A DNA stretch of 64,000 bases. It comes from Lautropia dentalis. GTDB taxonomy: Bacteria > Pseudomonadota > Gammaproteobacteria > Burkholderiales > Burkholderiaceae_E. Position 1 is the first letter of the stretch. Each line of letters opens with the position of its first letter. Made by a program: the position numbers and the translations under genes. The stretch lies in contig NZ_RRUE01000002.1 in NCBI RefSeq assembly GCF_003892345.1, positions 877,655 through 941,654 on the forward strand, written 5' to 3'. Positions 1 through 8,364 of the stretch are shown here, piece by piece. The notes beneath the pieces were generated by a model that worked only from the letters and a program-made list of their open reading frames with translations, ran no database searches and had not been told where the DNA came from.

Positions 1-53
1 GTGGCGGTTGAGGCCATCCGGCGGGAGCGGTCAGCCTTGGGGACCCTGGGGCA

Positions 54-812
54 TCACTTCTTCGCGCTGCCCTGTTTGGCCACGGCGGCCATGGCGGCCT
101 CGATTTCGGCCTGGTTGCCCAGATAGTAGTGCTTGATGGGCTTGAGGTTGTCGTCCAGTTCGTACACGAGCGGGCGGGCCGTCGGGATGTTCAGCTCGAC
201 GATGTCGTCGTCGGAAATGCCATCCAGATGCTTGATCAGCGCGCGCAGCGAGTTGCCGTGTGCGGCGATGATCACGCGCTTGCCCGACTTGATGGTGGGC
301 GCGATGCTCTCGTTCCAGAACGGCAGTACGCGGGCCACGGTGTCCTTCAGGCATTCGGTGCGCGGCTGCTCGGCCTTCGGCACGGTGGCATAGCGCGGGT
401 TGTTGAGCTGCTCCAGCAGGCGCTCGTCGTCCTCGGCCAGCGGCGGGGGGGCGATGGCGTAGGCACGACGCCAAATCTTGACCTGGTCCTCACCATACTT
501 GGCGGCGGTTTCGGCCTTGTTCCAGCCCTGCAGGTTGCCGTAGTGGCGTTCGTTCAGGCGCCAGCTGTGCGTGACCGGCAGCCACATCCGGTCCATCTCG
601 CCCAGCACGGTCCAGAGGGTACGGATGGCGCGACGCAGAACCGACGTATAGCACACGTCGAAGTCGTAGCCTTCGTCCTTCAGCAGCTTGCCGGCGCGGA
701 CGGCTTCCTGGTGGCCGTTGTCGGTCAGGTCGACATCGGTCCAGCCGGTGAAGCGGTTTTCCAGGTTCCACTGGCTTTCGCCGTGGCGGATGAGCACGAG
801 TTTGTAGGTCAT
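54..812 (-). CDS. gpmA: 2,3-bisphosphoglycerate-dependent phosphoglycerate mutase
   Basis: Interconverts 3- and 2-phosphoglycerate in cytosolic glycolysis and gluconeogenesis. The 252-residue protein has the usual family length. It opens with the histidine phosphatase motif RHGESQWN, in which H10 is the phosphorylated histidine, followed by NRFTGW. The second catalytic histidine lies in [17 protein letters not shown] Shine-Dalgarno lies just upstream of the ATG. It is divergent from the rhodanese-grxC-secB group, and a phosphoglycerate mutase gene at this position is common in proteobacteria. Nothing is unusual in the sequence. Confidence 0.97.
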   Translation of the reverse strand: MTYKLVLIRHGESQWNLENRFTGWTDVDLTDNGHQEAVRAGKLLKDEGYDFDVCYTSVLRRAIRTLWTVLGEMDRMWLPVTHSWRLNERHYGNLQGWNKAETAAKYGEDQVKIWRRAYAIAPPPLAEDDERLLEQLNNPRYATVPKAEQPRTECLKDTVARVLPFWNESIAPTIKSGKRVIIAAHGNSLRALIKHLDGISDDDIVELNIPTARPLVYELDDNLKPIKHYYLGNQAEIEAAMAAVAKQGSAKK

Positions 813-837
813 GGGATTGCTCCTCGGGCGGGAAAGA

Positions 838-843
838 TATAAT
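838..843 (+). promoter_or_regulatory. Putative -10 box upstream of the rhodanese gene
   Basis: A perfect TATAAT lies 28 bases before the GTG start at 872, in the 59-base divergent gap with gpmA. No good -35 hexamer stands at the right distance, so this is a tentative promoter for the rhodanese-grxC-secB direction. Confidence 0.4.
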
Positions 844-871
844 TCTCGCCTATTTTGCAGGGGCAGATCTC

Positions 872-1270
872 GTGAACTTTATAAGCCAGAATGTCTTTCT
901 GATCCTCATTGCGGCAGCAGCGGGCGGTCTGTTGCTCTGGGACGCCATCCGCGGCCGGGGCGGCAACGCCATCGGCACGCTCGAAGCCACCCAGCTCATC
1001 AACCAGAAAGGCGCACAGGTAGCCGATCTCCGGGCCGACAAGGCCTTCCGCGCCGGCCATCTGCCGGCCTCGAAGAACGTGCTGCCCGACCGGGTGCAAA
1101 CCTGGGTTGCCAGCGTGGAAACGGGCAAGCCCATCCTGCTCGTCTGCGACAACGGCCTGGCCTCCCAGAAGGCCGCCGCCGCCCTCAAGGCCGCCGGCCG
1201 GCCCGATGTGTACAGCCTCAAGGGCGGCATCGACGCCTGGGTGCAGGCGGGCATTCCGCTGGTCAAGTAG
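872..1270 (+). CDS. Membrane-anchored rhodanese-like protein (YibN type)
   Basis: A 132-residue protein with one N-terminal membrane segment (about residues 7-23, [15 protein letters not shown]) followed by a single rhodanese domain. The active-site loop reads CDNGLAS, so the sulfur-accepting cysteine is present. Expected to transfer or carry sulfane sulfur on the cytoplasmic face of the membrane; the substrate is unknown. The start is GTG at 872, the codon that places the membrane anchor at the N-terminus. The order rhodanese, grxC, secB, gpsA matches the yibN region of many proteobacteria, which supports the name. Confidence 0.88.
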   Translation: MNFISQNVFLILIAAAAGGLLLWDAIRGRGGNAIGTLEATQLINQKGAQVADLRADKAFRAGHLPASKNVLPDRVQTWVASVETGKPILLVCDNGLASQKAAAALKAAGRPDVYSLKGGIDAWVQAGIPLVK

Positions 1271-1341
1271 CGCCCCCTTCCTGGTGCCCCCGTGCCGGTA
1301 CCGGGTGCGGGCAGGCGTCCCGCCGGCCAGGAAGGGGCGCA
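1269..1341. repeat. Long imperfect inverted repeat between rhodanese gene and grxC
   Basis: The arm just after the rhodanese stop (CGCCCCCTTCCTGG) is mirrored near 1327-1340 by CCAGGAAGGGGCG, with a single extra C as a bulge and a loop of about 42 bases. It can fold into a stable hairpin in the transcript. No T-run follows, so it is not a classical terminator; it could separate or stabilise the messages of the two genes. Confidence 0.4.
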
Positions 1342-1521
1342 TGCCGTTTGAGCAGGGAAGCACCGCCCCTGCTGTCTCCGGCTCACGCCTGCAGATGGCG
1401 TCTGCCGCCGTCTGTCGGCCCCTGTCGCCTGCCCCTTGAAAGGCAGGGCGTCAGCCGCCATGCTGCAGGGCAGGCGGCCCGTGCGGGCCGCCACATTCGA
1501 TTCGTACAGGAGCAAGAACAC

Positions 1522-1782
1522 ATGGCCAACGTGGTGATGTATGCCAAGACTACCTGCCCCTACTGCCACCGGGCCAGAGCCCTGCTGGACGAGAAGGGCG
1601 TGCAGAACCTGGAACTGATCCTCATCGACCGCGATCCGTCGCGCCGTCCCGAGATGATCGAGCGTGCCGGCGGCCGTACCACCGTGCCGCAGATCTTCAT
1701 CGACGGCCAGCACGTGGGCGGCTGCGACGACCTGATGGCGCTCGAACGCGCCGGCAAGCTGGATCCGCTGCTGGCTGCGTGA
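1522..1782 (+). CDS. grxC: Glutaredoxin 3
   Basis: An 86-residue thiol-disulfide oxidoreductase that uses glutathione to reduce protein disulfides and mixed disulfides in the cytosol. The dithiol active site CPYC is at residues 12-15. The GSH-binding features TVPQIFI (cis-proline) and GGCDDL are present. The ATG is preceded by AGGAG at suitable spacing. It lies between the rhodanese gene and secB, as in many proteobacteria. Confidence 0.95.
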   Translation: MANVVMYAKTTCPYCHRARALLDEKGVQNLELILIDRDPSRRPEMIERAGGRTTVPQIFIDGQHVGGCDDLMALERAGKLDPLLAA

Positions 1783-1904
1783 GTACGGCCGGCAAGACCT
1801 GCTGGACGCGAGGCGCGCACTTTCGTCACGCGAAGGGCGCGCCTTTTCGTTAACATTCAGAATCTCGTCATTCAACCCCACCATTACCCAACCAGAGCCC
1901 GAGC

Positions 1905-2399
1905 ATGGCAGAAGAGAACAACAACCCGGTCTTCCAGATCCAGCGCATGTACCTGAAGGACCTGTCGCTGGAAATCCCGCACGCACCGCACATCTTCCTG
2001 GAACAGGCCCAGCCCACCGTCGAGGTGGCCATCGACAACAGCCACGAGCAGCTGGCCGACGGCATCCATGAAGTCACCGTCACCGTCACCGTCACCACCC
2101 GCATCGACAACGACCGCGTGGTGTTCCTGGTGGAAGGCAAGCAGGCTGGCATCTTCGAGATCCGCAACATTCCCGAAGACCAGATGGACATCGTGCTGAA
2201 CATCGTCTGCCCGAACACCGTCTATCCGTACCTGCGCTCGAACATCGCCGACGTGATCCAGCGGGCCGGCTTCCCGCCGATCCACCTGGCCGAGATCAAC
2301 TTCGAGGTGCTCTACCAGCAGCGTCTGGCCGCCCAGCAGCAGAACGGCGAGGCGCCGGCTGCCGCCAACGACGAGAACCCGTCGGGTACCACGCACTGA
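1905..2399 (+). CDS. secB: Protein-export chaperone SecB
   Basis: A 164-residue tetrameric chaperone that keeps precursor proteins unfolded and hands them to SecA for export through SecYEG. The N-terminus ([18 protein letters not shown]) and the [21 protein letters not shown] blocks are typical. A run of GTCACC codon pairs at about 2074-2097 encodes VTVTVTVT within a beta strand of the fold. The Ala/Pro-rich tail beyond about residue 145 is not conserved in the family. Confidence 0.96.
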   Translation: MAEENNNPVFQIQRMYLKDLSLEIPHAPHIFLEQAQPTVEVAIDNSHEQLADGIHEVTVTVTVTTRIDNDRVVFLVEGKQAGIFEIRNIPEDQMDIVLNIVCPNTVYPYLRSNIADVIQRAGFPPIHLAEINFEVLYQQRLAAQQQNGEAPAAANDENPSGTTH

Positions 2400-2580
2400 G
2401 CACGGGGCGCCGGAACCTGCCGGAGGCCGCGACCTGCGCGTGGCCATCCGGCTGGTGCCGCGGCCTCACGGTGCGGCACATCGATGGCTGGACGGCCGCT
2501 GGCCGGACAGCAGACCCATGGCCGCACAGCAGCAGGCCGGAGCCTGCATGGCTCGATGACACTCCCGCGGGAGCAGGCAG

Positions 2581-3261
2581 ATGAACGTCAGACAGAATGT
2601 GGCGCTGGCCCTGTTGGCCGGCAGCCTGTTGATGGTTGCCGGTACGGCCGGGGCCGCGGCGAAGGTGGAAGAGGCCACCTCGCGCAGTCCCGGTTCAGCC
2701 GCCCAGCAGGCGCCCGCCGCCGCGCGCGGGGCCGGTGCCCGTGGGGCTGCCGACGACACCCCCAGCGGCCCGATGACCCCCAGCGAAACCCTGGGGCCGG
2801 CCAGCAAGGGCAATGCCGCCGCCAGCAAGCCGGCCGACACGTCGCGCAAGGCCCGGGTGCCCGGCATGGCGCGTTACCGCTCGATCGGTCACGACGACGT
2901 GGTGATGTTCGATGCGCCGTCCGACAAGGCGAAGAAGCTCTATCAGGCGCCGCATGGCATGCCGGTGGAGATCATCGCCGTGCTGCAGGGCTGGGTGAAG
3001 GTCCGCGACATGCAGGGCGACATTGCCTGGGTGCAGCGCGATGACCTGTCCGACCGCCGCACCGTCATTGCCACCACCACGGCGACGATGCTCAGGGAGC
3101 CGGATCAGGCCGCCATGCCCTGGTTCGATGCGGCCCGGGGTGTGGTGTTCGAGCTGGAGGGCGATGCGCTCAAGCCGGTCGATGACAAGGGTTTTGTCCG
3201 TGTGCATCACGCCGACGGGCAAAGCGGCTACGTCGAGGCCGGGCAGCTCTGGGGCATCTGA
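2581..3261 (+). CDS. Secreted SH3-domain protein
   Basis: 226 residues. An N-terminal signal peptide (VALALLAGSLLMVAGTAGAAA) suggests export to the periplasm. A low-complexity linker of about 70 residues follows, then a bacterial SH3-like region with two copies (about residues 98-157 and 158-226) containing HGMPVEIIAVLQGWVKVRD and WVQRDDLSDRR. Such proteins are commonly encoded next to gpsA in betaproteobacteria and are thought to bind cell-wall material; the exact role is unknown. The secB-SH3-gpsA order is the main support for this family assignment. Confidence 0.8.
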   Translation: MNVRQNVALALLAGSLLMVAGTAGAAAKVEEATSRSPGSAAQQAPAAARGAGARGAADDTPSGPMTPSETLGPASKGNAAASKPADTSRKARVPGMARYRSIGHDDVVMFDAPSDKAKKLYQAPHGMPVEIIAVLQGWVKVRDMQGDIAWVQRDDLSDRRTVIATTTATMLREPDQAAMPWFDAARGVVFELEGDALKPVDDKGFVRVHHADGQSGYVEAGQLWGI

Positions 3262-3461
3262 CGCCCGGCTGTCCGGTACGCGCCGTGCACCGGGACGTTA
3301 CGTGTCGTGCCCGGGACGCTTGCGTGTCGTGCACGGGGACGCTTTCGTGACGCCCGGGGCGAACGGGGGCATGATGCAGGCCAGCCGCCGTCCTGGGGCG
3401 AAAATCCGGGCATCCGAAGCCGGACGCAGGAACCGGCACACTGGAGACGGGATCTGACACC

Positions 3462-4646
3462 ATGAAAATCGCCATTCTGGGCGCCGGTGCCTGGGGTACC
3501 GCACTGGCCATCCATACCGCCAGCCGGCACGAGGTGTCGCTGTGGTCACGCAATCTGGACGTGCTGGCCTCGGTGCGCGCGCAGCGCGTCAACCAGCGTT
3601 ATCTGCCGGATGTACCGGTGCCCGAGGGCATCCAGATGGTGGGTGATCTGGCCGAGGCCGTCGAGGGCGCCGAGCTGGTGGTGATGGCCACGTCGGTGGC
3701 GGGTCTGCAGCCGGTGGCCGAGGCGCTGGCCCAGGTGCTGGGCAGCCGGACGCCGCCGCCGTCGCCAGAGGGGCCGATGCCCTTGCGGGAAGCCGTCGTC
3801 ACTGACGCTGCCACGGCGTCGGTCGCCGGCGGGCGGGCCGATGCCTCCGGGAAGGATGCGCCTGCCGGTTCCGCTTCGTTCGTTGCCCAGGCGGCATCGT
3901 CGGCGGCGCAGGGCGGTTCAGCCTCCGATCCCTTCCGTTCCCTGACCCTGCCCGGCATCGTCAGCCTTGCCAAGGGGTTGCAGGCCGCTACGGGCCGGCT
4001 GCCCCATCAGGTGCTGGCCGACGCGTTGCCGGGCTGCGCCATCGGCTGCCTGAGCGGTCCGAGCTTTGCGCAGGAAGTGGCGGCCGGCCTGCCGGCGGCG
4101 CTCACCGCTGCGTCCGGTGACGCGGCACTGGGACACCAGATGGTGGGCGCCTTCCATCACAGCGCGCTGCGTACCTACCGCAGCACCGACATCGTCGGGG
4201 TGGAGGTGGGCGGGGCACTCAAGAACATCATGGCCGTGGCCACCGGCGTCTGCGACGGTCTGGGGCTGGGTCTCAACGCCCGTTCGGCGCTGCTCACGCG
4301 CGGTCTGGCCGAAATCACCCGCTTCGGTCTGGCGCAGGGTGCCGAGGCCGAGACCTTCCTGGGCCTTGCCGGCGTGGGCGATCTGGTGCTGACCTGCACG
4401 GGCGATCTCTCCCGCAACCGTCGGGTGGGGCTGATGCTGGCCAAGGGGCATTCTCTGGCCGATATTCTGGCCGAGCTGGGGCACGTGGCCGAAGGCGTGG
4501 CCTGCTGCCCGGCCGTGGTGGCGCGCGCCGAAGCCCTGCAGGTGGACCTGCCGATCAGCTGGTCGGTGCAGCAGGTCATCGAGGGACATCTGTCGCCGCT
4601 GGACGCGGTGGCGGCCCTACTGGCGCGAGAACCGCGGGATGAGTGA
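3462..4646 (+). CDS. gpsA: Glycerol-3-phosphate dehydrogenase [NAD(P)+] with a large insertion
   Basis: Reduces dihydroxyacetone phosphate to sn-glycerol-3-phosphate, the backbone of phospholipids. The Rossmann motif GAGAWGTALA is at residues 7-16. The C-terminal domain carries the catalytic lysine in GALKNIMAVATG and the substrate-binding NARSALLTRGLAEI. The protein has 394 residues, while the family is usually about 330. The excess is an Ala/Ser/Gly-rich insertion at about residues 97-160, between MATSVAGLQPVAEAL and PGIVSLAKGLQ. The reading frame and both flanking conserved segments are intact, so the enzyme is probably functional with the insert on a surface loop. Confidence 0.95.
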   Translation: MKIAILGAGAWGTALAIHTASRHEVSLWSRNLDVLASVRAQRVNQRYLPDVPVPEGIQMVGDLAEAVEGAELVVMATSVAGLQPVAEALAQVLGSRTPPPSPEGPMPLREAVVTDAATASVAGGRADASGKDAPAGSASFVAQAASSAAQGGSASDPFRSLTLPGIVSLAKGLQAATGRLPHQVLADALPGCAIGCLSGPSFAQEVAAGLPAALTAASGDAALGHQMVGAFHHSALRTYRSTDIVGVEVGGALKNIMAVATGVCDGLGLGLNARSALLTRGLAEITRFGLAQGAEAETFLGLAGVGDLVLTCTGDLSRNRRVGLMLAKGHSLADILAELGHVAEGVACCPAVVARAEALQVDLPISWSVQQVIEGHLSPLDAVAALLAREPRDE

Positions 4647-4803
4647 GTAACGGGCGGGGTTCCTGGGTCTGTGGCTGGATCTGTGTGCCGTGGCCCGGCT
4701 GGAGCCTGTGTCTGGAGCCTGTGCTGGTGCTCTGACTTGGGGACTGTCGGTCTGATGGCAGTAGAGAATCAGGCTGTGTGCCGCCTGGTGGTGGAAGCAA
4801 CGT

Positions 4804-5274
4804 TCAGGATGCTGCTGCTCCCGCGAACCCGTGCTGTCGCCACGCTTCGAACACCGTCACGGCCACCGAATTGGACAGGTTCAGGCTGCGGTTGTCGGGC
4901 CGCATGGGCAGGCGCAGCAGATTCTCGGGGGGAATGCTGGCCAGTGCCTCATCGGTCAGCCCGGCCGTTTCGCGGCCGAACACCAGATGGTCGCCGGGCA
5001 TGAAGCGCGTGGTGTAGGGGCTGCCCGTGCCACTGGTGCTGAGCCCGAACAGCCGCGGCGGCTGTGTGGCTTCCAGATAGGCGGCCCAGCCCGGGTGCAC
5101 CTGCACCGAAACGAACTCGTGATAGTCCAGCCCCGCCCGGCGCATTTTGGCGTGGTCGATGGGAAAGCCCAGCGGTTCGATCAGGTGCAGCGTGCAGCCG
5201 GTATTGGCGCACAGCCGGATGACATTGCCGGTGTTGGGCGGGATTTCGGGCTGGACGAGAACGACGTGGAACAT
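4804..5274 (-). CDS. trmL: tRNA (cytidine(34)-2'-O)-methyltransferase
   Basis: A SPOUT-family enzyme that 2'-O-methylates the wobble base of tRNA-Leu isoacceptors. The start at 5274 gives the typical N-terminus MFHVVLVQPEIPPNTGNVIR. The knot motifs FGRETAGL and LRLPMRPDNRSLNLSNSVAV are present. An upstream in-frame ATG at 5319 would add 15 residues that the family lacks, so I prefer the shorter form. It is convergent with gpsA. Confidence 0.93.
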   Translation of the reverse strand: MFHVVLVQPEIPPNTGNVIRLCANTGCTLHLIEPLGFPIDHAKMRRAGLDYHEFVSVQVHPGWAAYLEATQPPRLFGLSTSGTGSPYTTRFMPGDHLVFGRETAGLTDEALASIPPENLLRLPMRPDNRSLNLSNSVAVTVFEAWRQHGFAGAAAS

Positions 5275-5628
5275 GGGGGACAGGCCAGTCCGGAGGGAAT
5301 CGCCCTCCGGGCCGCGCATGATTGTGTGCCGTGCCCTGAAACCATTGAGAATGCCGCGGCCCTGCCGCCCTGTCCTGCACGCTCAAAGGGGGGCTCGCGG
5401 GGACGAATGAGTGCGTAGTATCCGCACAGTCGGGGGCAGGTGCAAGTCTTGCCGGGGGGCTTTGCTGCCATGTGCCTGCATGTGGCGAGCTGTGCGGGAG
5501 GCTGCGAATCCGTCTGCAGAGGTGCATCCATGGGGCACATTCATCGAGGCAGGGCATCCATGGACGCGTCCATCGATGTGCATTCGTTGAGGCACGTCCA
5601 TTGGAGAGGCGATGTGTCACCGGCAGGA
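5275..5628. other. Intergenic region with degenerate short repeats
   Basis: No convincing gene. Around 5515-5620 short related words recur (GTGCATCCATGG, GGCATCCATGG, GCGTCCATCGATG, CACGTCCATTGG) at roughly 28-base spacing, each partly self-complementary. A similar word, GCGCACCCATC, recurs near 6893 on the other side of comF. Confidence 0.35.
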
Positions 5629-6834
5629 TCACACCGTCCGGGCCACCACCACCGCGCTGACCTGTGCCGCACCGGCCGCCAGCAGGGCGCGGGCGGCCTC
5701 GGCCAGCGTGTTGCCGGTGGTCAGCACGTCATCGACCAGCATGATGTGACGGCCGGCCACGCGGGCCGGGTTGGGTACCTCGAAGGCGCCCTGCAGGTTT
5801 CTTCCCCGGTCTGGCTGGGACTGCTCCGACTGTCGTGCCGTGTGCCGTGCCCGGGCCAGCCATTCGGCCCGTACCGGCGGGCAGACCAGGGGGGCGTGGC
5901 CCTGCATGGCCAGCGCAATCTGCAGCGCCTGGTTGTAGCCGCGCTCGGCCAGCCGGGGGCCGGAGAGCGGAATGGGGACGAGGGCGTCTGGCCAGTGGCG
6001 GTGCCGTGGTGATGAGACATGCGTGTCGCTGGCCACGGAGACGGCAGCGGCGTCGGATGCTGTGTCGAAAGGGGCAGCGTCGGGAACTGTGGTGTCGAGT
6101 GTGGTGGCCCCAGGCGTGGTGGCCGTGTGGGTCATGTCACCGTTACTGCCGGACATTTCGCCTGCGCGAGGTATGGAAAGATCCTCTGCCGCTGCCAGTG
6201 CCTGCTGCAACGCATCCATCAGCAGCATCCCCAGCGGCTGGGCCAGCTGCATCTGCTGGCCGAATTTCAACGCGGTCAGGGCATGATTCAGCGGCGGTGC
6301 GTAGTTGGCCAGTGCGATGGTCATGGCCAGCGGCAGCGGGGTGCGGCGTTTGGCACAGTCCGGACATGTCCCCCGGCTGCCCGGCCGCAGGGCGTGCCCC
6401 AGCGTTCCGAAGGCGGCCGAACGCAGCGCCCAGTCATCGGGCAGCGGAAAGGCACAGGTCCAGCAGCGTACCTGGCCCTGACCGGGCAGGGTACCGGTAC
6501 AGGCGGCGCAGAGCGCCTGCGCATCACAGGGCTGGCCACACAGCAGACAGGCGCGCGGCAGCAGCCGGCCGGCCAGCATGCCCAGCCATCGGCGGGGGTG
6601 GTGTCGGGCAGTCTGGATGCTCAAGCGTGGACTGGCGGTCCCCGCAGGCCGCCGGGGATTTCGTGGCTCCGCTGCGCCGTCGTTTCGCAGTCCGGCTGCC
6701 TGGCCGTTTTGGAGCGTCGGAGCCCCTTCGTTCTGGGGCCTGGCTGTCCGTTCCTGCAGGTTTCCAGGGGATTTGTCGGGGTCAACCCTGTTCACGACAT
6801 GCTCCAGAATGAAAAATGCAACATTACAATGCAA
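5629..6834 (-). CDS. comF: ComF family phosphoribosyltransferase-like protein
   Basis: ComF proteins are linked to uptake of single-stranded DNA in natural transformation. The protein shows an N-terminal four-cysteine zinc motif (CLLCGQPC, CAAC), a second CxxC pair (CWTC, CPDC), and the type I phosphoribosyltransferase loop LVDDVLTTGNTL near the C-terminus. At 401 residues it is far longer than the usual 230-250. About 85 residues precede the zinc finger, and a Thr/Ala-rich insert of about 60 residues lies in the middle. The real start is uncertain; the ATG at 6579 (MLAGRLLPRACLLCG) would give a normal N-terminus. Confidence 0.85.
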   Translation of the reverse strand: MHCNVAFFILEHVVNRVDPDKSPGNLQERTARPQNEGAPTLQNGQAAGLRNDGAAEPRNPRRPAGTASPRLSIQTARHHPRRWLGMLAGRLLPRACLLCGQPCDAQALCAACTGTLPGQGQVRCWTCAFPLPDDWALRSAAFGTLGHALRPGSRGTCPDCAKRRTPLPLAMTIALANYAPPLNHALTALKFGQQMQLAQPLGMLLMDALQQALAAAEDLSIPRAGEMSGSNGDMTHTATTPGATTLDTTVPDAAPFDTASDAAAVSVASDTHVSSPRHRHWPDALVPIPLSGPRLAERGYNQALQIALAMQGHAPLVCPPVRAEWLARARHTARQSEQSQPDRGRNLQGAFEVPNPARVAGRHIMLVDDVLTTGNTLAEAARALLAAGAAQVSAVVVARTV

Positions 6835-7192
6835 TCAAAAGGATGCCTATCGAAAGACGCACACCCATCCAAAGGTGCATGTCCCTCGGAGAGGCGCACC
6901 CATCTGGAGGCGTTCCCAGCATGACCATGTCCGGATGCACGTGCACAGACTGCTGCGTCTGGATGAGTGCAGCCGTGACGCGATGCGAACGCTGTCCCGG
7001 TTACCGCCGCCACAGACCTTTCAGCGCAGGCAGGGCGGACATGTTCTGCGCAGCCGCTGGTTCGCGCAGTCGCCCGCCTTGTCCTGCATGCGCCCAAGGA
7101 AGGGAGGGAACAACACGTCCTGCACACGCCGAGGCCGCATCCTGCCGCTCCCCGCTTCCGGACGCGAGGAAGCTTCTTCTATACTCGCCATC
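6835..7192. other. Divergent intergenic region between comF and bioC
   Basis: Holds the presumed promoters of both divergent genes; I cannot place them with confidence. Short words such as GCGCACCCATC and GGTGCATGTCCC at about 6850-6920 resemble those before the comF stop (5515-5620). An open frame continues upstream of bioC through this region, but its composition is not gene-like and it is better read as non-coding. Confidence 0.35.
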
Positions 7193-8077
7193 ATGCTTAA
7201 GCCATCAGGACTAGATCGTCTGGCCGTACGCCGGGCCTTCAACGACAGGCGTTCGGGCGAGAGCCGGGCAGACTTCCTGCTGGCCGATGTCGAGCGCCGG
7301 CTGGTCGAGCGGCTGGAACCGATGCGGCTCGATCAGGTGCAGACCGTGCTCGACCTGGGCTGTGGGCTGGGCCGCTCGCTGCCTGCGCTGGCGCGCCGCT
7401 TCCCCGGTGCCACGCTGCTGGCACTGGACATGGCCGAACAGCCGCTCATCGAGCGTCGGACGCTGGACGTGCGGGCCCGCCGGGGGCTGCGCGGGCTGCT
7501 CAACCGCATTCGCGCCCGGGGTGAGCACCAGGCCGACGCCATACCCTCGCCCCGCTGGATCGGCGCCGACGCGCACCGCCTGCCGCTGGCCGCCAGCAGC
7601 GTGGACGTGATCTGGTCCAGCCTGGTGTTTCACTGGTTCGACGATCCGCTGGCCGTACTGAAGGAGTGCTACCGGGTGCTGCGTCCCAACGGGCTGCTGG
7701 CGCTGTCGGCCTTCGGGGTCGATACCTGCCGCGAGCTTCGGGCCTCCCAGCCGGATTCCTCGGCCGAGAACCGCTTTGCCGTGGCCGGCCAGTGGCCGTC
7801 GTTTCAGGACATGCACGACTGGGGCGACGCCCTGATGGAAAACGGCTTCGCCGAACCCGTGATGGACACCGAGCACCTGAAGCTCGGCTACCAGTCGGCC
7901 GAGGGGCTGAAGGCCGACATGGCCGCGCTGGGTTTTCCGGCGCCATCGCTGGGCCGGATGGCGCCGTCACTGACCATCGAGCTGGTCTTTGGCCACGCCT
8001 GGGTGCCGGCCTGGAAGGTGCGCAGCGATGGCCTGTCGCCCATCAACATCATCCGCAAGGGGAAGATCAGCCGATGA
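7193..8077 (+). CDS. bioC: Malonyl-ACP O-methyltransferase (BioC-like)
   Basis: A 294-residue class I SAM-dependent methyltransferase. The N-terminal VRRAFNDR resembles the BioC signature VRRAFDRAA. Motif I is VLDLGCGLGRSLPALARRFP, followed by LALDMAE and, later, DVIWSSLVFHWFDDP and RVLRPNGLLALSAFG. BioC methylates malonyl-ACP to start pimelate synthesis for biotin. No other bio gene is adjacent. It instead overlaps a small membrane protein of the oxidase assembly cluster by four bases, so a different methyl acceptor remains possible. Confidence 0.75.
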   Translation: MLKPSGLDRLAVRRAFNDRRSGESRADFLLADVERRLVERLEPMRLDQVQTVLDLGCGLGRSLPALARRFPGATLLALDMAEQPLIERRTLDVRARRGLRGLLNRIRARGEHQADAIPSPRWIGADAHRLPLAASSVDVIWSSLVFHWFDDPLAVLKECYRVLRPNGLLALSAFGVDTCRELRASQPDSSAENRFAVAGQWPSFQDMHDWGDALMENGFAEPVMDTEHLKLGYQSAEGLKADMAALGFPAPSLGRMAPSLTIELVFGHAWVPAWKVRSDGLSPINIIRKGKISR

Positions 8078-8364
8078 CGCCTGACGTTGTTACTGCCGCC
8101 GCACCGGGCGGCCTGCAGGGCCTGCTGCTGTGGATCGGCGTGGCCGTGGGCGCAGCCACCTGCGCCGCCATTTTCTTCGTGACGGTGCGCCATCGCCTGC
8201 GCACCCAGGCCAGCACGGGACGCGACCGTCCCACCCAGGCTGACAGGGGGCGCGACCGTCGTGCGCTGCTGGCCGAAGTGCTCTGGGTGCTCACGCCGAT
8301 GCTGATGATCATCGGGCTGGGCTGGTGGGTGGTGGCCGAATGGCTGGCCGGACGGGCGGCATGA
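8074..8364 (+). CDS. Small two-helix membrane protein beside ctaA
   Basis: 96 residues with two predicted membrane helices (about 14-37 and 72-92) and a basic Arg-rich loop between them. The second helix, EVLWVLTPMLMIIGLGWWVV, resembles the second membrane helix of cytochrome c oxidase subunit II. The ATG overlaps the bioC stop (ATGA), and its own stop overlaps the ctaA start in the same way, so the three are probably translationally coupled. Proteins of this size are often found next to ctaA in Burkholderiales; the function is not known to me. Confidence 0.7.
   Translation: MTPDVVTAAAPGGLQGLLLWIGVAVGAATCAAIFFVTVRHRLRTQASTGRDRPTQADRGRDRRALLAEVLWVLTPMLMIIGLGWWVVAEWLAGRAA

Noticed and set aside
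2074-2097. GTCACC repeat in secB as a phase-variable tract
   Set aside because: The unit is six bases and in frame, and encodes a normal beta-strand segment.
6578-7192. N-terminal extension of the BioC-like protein by 205 residues
   Set aside because: The extension has no conserved residues and crosses the comF promoter region; the ATG at 7193 gives a family-like N-terminus.
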